Below are positions 58,220-60,467 of a stretch of DNA of 60,467 nucleotides, in pieces (the first letter of the stretch is position 1; each line of letters opens with the position of its first letter). Location of the stretch: NCBI RefSeq assembly GCF_000364605.1, contig NZ_KB822589.1, forward strand, positions 1-60,467, written 5' to 3'. Under the pieces are notes generated by a model. The model saw nothing but the letters and a program-made list of their open reading frames with translations. It was not told the DNA's origin and did no database searches. This stretch comes from Nocardioides sp. Iso805N. Its GTDB lineage: Bacteria > Actinomycetota > Actinomycetes > Propionibacteriales > Nocardioidaceae. The translations under genes were made by a program, and so were the position numbers.

Positions 58220-59746
58220 ATGACCTTCGCTGTGCTCGGCAGCGACGAGATGGACCGTGGTGAGAAGCGCTGCGACGGCCGGATCTCGTGGTGGAGATTC
58301 GATCGTGTCCCTGCCCTGGTCGCGGTCTTCCTGCTCGCCTACGCCGTGCGGTTGGTCCCGGTGCTGCGCGGCGGCGGTCTCCACTTCTACGGGCGCTATG
58401 ACGACGGCGTCTACTACACCGGCTCGGAGGCACTGACCTTCGGTCACGTGCCCTATCGGGACTTCGTCCTCCTCCATCCGCCGGGCAGCACGATCGCGCT
58501 GATGCCGTTCACGGTGTTGGGCCGCCTGACCTCCGACCCGACCGGCATGACGGTGGCACGCCTGTCCTTCATGGCGCTCGGGAGTCTCAGCGCCGTACTC
58601 GTCGCTGTGATCGCGGGCCGGTGGGGCCCGGTTCGCGGACTGGTCAGCGGCCTCATCTACGCAGCATCGGCCGCTGCCACCTACAGCGAGCAGGCGACGT
58701 TCTTGGAGCCGCTCGGCACCTTCCTGACGTTGGTGGCACTGCTTGCACTGACCGTTCCCGCCAGCCGACGCTCGCGCTGGCTCGACGTGGCGGCGGGGGT
58801 GGCGCTGGGCCTCTCCTGCACGGTGAAGATCTGGTACGTCGCGATCGTCGCTGCCGTTCTCATCGCTCTGCTGCTGCGCCGCGAGCTCCGGTCGGCTGCC
58901 CGCCTTGCCGCTGCTTGCGTTGCGACAGCGGTCGTCGTGCTCCTGCCGTTCTTCCTGCTGGCGCCGCATCGGATGTGGACCATGGTGGTGAGCAACCAGC
59001 TCGGTCGCCAGGGCACACCCAAGCCGCGGCTGGGTCGGATCCCGAACATGCTCGGCACCAAGACGGTCCTGGATGGAGCGAGCCCCGTAGCCCTGCACCT
59101 CGTGACGCTGCTCGTCGCACTGCTGGTCCTGGTCGCGGCCGTCCTGTGCCTGCGGGATCGTCGCGCCTGGCCCATCGTGGCCTGCTTCGCCGCCGGTGCC
59201 GTCGTGCTCATCGTCAGCCCGTCGTACTTCCGGCACTACGGCGTCCTGCTCGCGGCCCCCGGCGCACTGGTCCTCGCCATCGGGCTCGGCGGCGCCGTGA
59301 CGGCGATCCGGCATACTCCGCTTCGCACCGGGGCGGTGATCGCGGCGGCAGCGGTCGTCATCTGGTCGGGTGTGGTGGTGGCCGCCGCCCCGACCGGGAA
59401 GAGCTTTCCCTCGGGGCGGTTCATCGCGGCGGCGCCGGCCGGCTGCATCGCCGCCGACGATCCGGCAGCGCTGATCCAGATGAACCGGCTCACGACGAAC
59501 TTCCGCCGCCACTGCGATGTTCCCGTCGATGTCACCGGCGCCAGCTACGGCAGCAGGGTCTCGCGTGGGCAGAACCTGGTCTTCCGGACCTGGTTGGTCG
59601 ACCACCTCACCGACAGCGACGCCTTCGTCGTGCTGCGCCTGCGAAGGGACGGCTTGTCGGAGCAGGAGAGGCAGCAGATCCGCACCTATCCGATCCTGGC
59701 CTCCGGCTACGGTCTCAACCTCCGTCGTGGTGACGGTGGCTCGTGA
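58220..59746 (+). CDS. GT39-like multi-spanning membrane glycosyltransferase (508 aa)
   Basis: About ten membrane segments with a large polar first loop holding the acidic motif R-Y-D-D-G-V-Y-Y, as expected of GT-C type mannosyl/glucosyltransferases that use polyprenyl-phosphate sugars. ATG at 58220 after AAGGAG. The following gene makes polyprenol-phosphate mannose, the likely donor, so the two may form a pathway. The family call is tentative as no strong signature beyond D-D is present. Confidence 0.65.
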   Translation: MTFAVLGSDEMDRGEKRCDGRISWWRFDRVPALVAVFLLAYAVRLVPVLRGGGLHFYGRYDDGVYYTGSEALTFGHVPYRDFVLLHPPGSTIALMPFTVLGRLTSDPTGMTVARLSFMALGSLSAVLVAVIAGRWGPVRGLVSGLIYAASAAATYSEQATFLEPLGTFLTLVALLALTVPASRRSRWLDVAAGVALGLSCTVKIWYVAIVAAVLIALLLRRELRSAARLAAACVATAVVVLLPFFLLAPHRMWTMVVSNQLGRQGTPKPRLGRIPNMLGTKTVLDGASPVALHLVTLLVALLVLVAAVLCLRDRRAWPIVACFAAGAVVLIVSPSYFRHYGVLLAAPGALVLAIGLGGAVTAIRHTPLRTGAVIAAAAVVIWSGVVVAAAPTGKSFPSGRFIAAAPAGCIAADDPAALIQMNRLTTNFRRHCDVPVDVTGASYGSRVSRGQNLVFRTWLVDHLTDSDAFVVLRLRRDGLSEQERQQIRTYPILASGYGLNLRRGDGGS

Positions 59747-59816
59747 ACTCGGATCCCCGGATGCGGTCGACTAATGTCGCGCGTCGGAATCGCATGGAGG
59801 AGGCGGAAGTCGCGAC

Positions 59817-60467
59817 GTGAGTACTGATCTGGGTGCGTTGGGTCGGGTGGTGATGGTGGTCCCGACCTATAACGAGGCTGCGAATCTGGGTTGGGTGGTG
59901 GGCCGGTTGCGTCGGGCCGAGCCTGGGGTCGAGGTGTTGGTGGTCGATGACGGCTCTCCTGATGGCACCGGTGCTTTGGCTGATGAGCTGGCCGCGGGTG
60001 ATGAGCGGGTCCATGTGTTGCATCGCACCAGCAAGGAGGGGTTGGGTGCGGCGTACTTGGCGGGGTTCGGTTGGGCGTTGGAGCAGGGCTTTGACGTGAT
60101 CGGGGAGATGGATGCGGATGGTTCGCATCAGCCCGAGGAGCTGGGTCGGTTGTTGGTGGCGTTGCGTGATGCGGATCTGGTGATCGGGTCGCGGTATGTG
60201 CCAGGTGGGTCGGTGGTGAACTGGCCACTTTCGCGGCAGGTGCTCTCGCGGGGTGGGAATCTCTATGTCCGGTTGTTGTTGGGGATCGGGATCCGGGATG
60301 CGACGGCGGGGTTCCGGTTGTTTCGTCGGGCGACGTTGGAGAAGGTGGATCTGGGGTCGGTGGAGTCGGCGGGGTATGTGTTCCAGACTGATCTGGCGAC
60401 GCGGACGTTGCGGGCGGGGTTGGTGGTGCGGGAGGTGCCGATCGAGTTCGTGGAGCGGGTGCGGGGT
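59817..60467 (+). CDS. polyprenol monophosphomannose synthase (GT2), cut by window edge
   Basis: GTG at 59817, preceded by GGAGGAGGCGGAAG at some distance. 217 codons are visible and open to the last base, so the C-terminus is missing. GT-A fold motifs: V-V-P-T-Y-N-E-A-A-N, V-V-D-D-G-S-P-D-G-T (residues 42-51) and metal-binding D-A-D-G-S (residues 99-103). This is the Ppm1/DPM1-like synthase that makes mannosyl-phospho-polyprenol. Coding sequence is G-rich and unusually poor in C-ending codons compared with all neighbours. Confidence 0.9.
   Translation, partial: MSTDLGALGRVVMVVPTYNEAANLGWVVGRLRRAEPGVEVLVVDDGSPDGTGALADELAAGDERVHVLHRTSKEGLGAAYLAGFGWALEQGFDVIGEMDADGSHQPEELGRLLVALRDADLVIGSRYVPGGSVVNWPLSRQVLSRGGNLYVRLLLGIGIRDATAGFRLFRRATLEKVDLGSVESAGYVFQTDLATRTLRAGLVVREVPIEFVERVRG

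Overview
The window reads as chromosome of a high-GC actinobacterium, most likely Nocardioidaceae (Nocardioides-like). Support: strongly GC-ending codons, many GTG starts, several F420-type oxidoreductases, a bacterial proteasome activator (Bpa) gene, a polyprenol-phosphate mannose synthase, and an actinobacterial Leu-rich leader peptide with attenuator. The genus is an inference; no rRNA is present.

Region 1 (1-3.3 kb) is accessory. It holds the tail of an IS3-family transposase, unrecognised A/T-richer genes, a run of inverted repeats, a secreted beta-propeller gene broken by a 16-bp tandem duplication, and an antisense ISL3-type transposase fragment joined to it. Region 2 (3.3-5.4 kb) holds a membrane protein and a TetR/NAD(P)-binding reductase pair.

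Region 3 (5.4-16.3 kb) is the most coherent unit. An eight-gene, translationally coupled minus-strand operon runs dnaK, grpE, cbpA (DnaJ-like), cbpM, clpB, a Zn-ribbon thioredoxin, a UBP-type zinc finger protein and a cyclic-nucleotide-domain thioredoxin-reductase-like flavoprotein. A MEDS-LuxR regulator is divergent from it and a membrane protein follows. It looks like an inducible protein-disaggregation plus thiol-redox module.

Region 4 (16.3-28.4 kb) has an AraC regulator, an EAL-domain membrane protein coupled to an unknown gene, a MacB-like ABC transporter, a HAD-like lipoprotein whose catalytic Asp is lost, a PAP2 phosphatase, a DrrAB-type ABC exporter with its MerR regulator and operator, and an arylsulfotransferase-like secreted protein. 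Region 5 (28.4-34.8 kb) has a giant surface adhesin (SdrD-B and SpaA-type domains), its overlapping class F sortase, and a PadR regulator.

Region 6 (34.8-35.5 kb) has an intact leu leader peptide and attenuator in front of a frameshifted, truncated leuA. Region 7 (35.5-54.8 kb) is metabolic: a coupled DUF1800/DUF1501 pair, SDR/TetR and P450/TetR pairs each with tandem operators, Nudix, F420/flavin oxidoreductases, acyl-CoA ligase, Bpa, quinone oxidoreductase, MobA-like protein, nitrilase-family hydrolase and a biotinyl carrier protein.

Region 8 (54.8-60.5 kb) is bounded by tRNA-Ser(UGA) and tRNA-Ser(GCU), which enclose a secreted propeller-like protein. It ends in a multi-span membrane protein and a GT2 polyprenol-phosphate mannosyltransferase with strikingly C-poor, G-rich coding sequence, cut by the window edge. 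No CRISPR array, rRNA or replication origin was seen.
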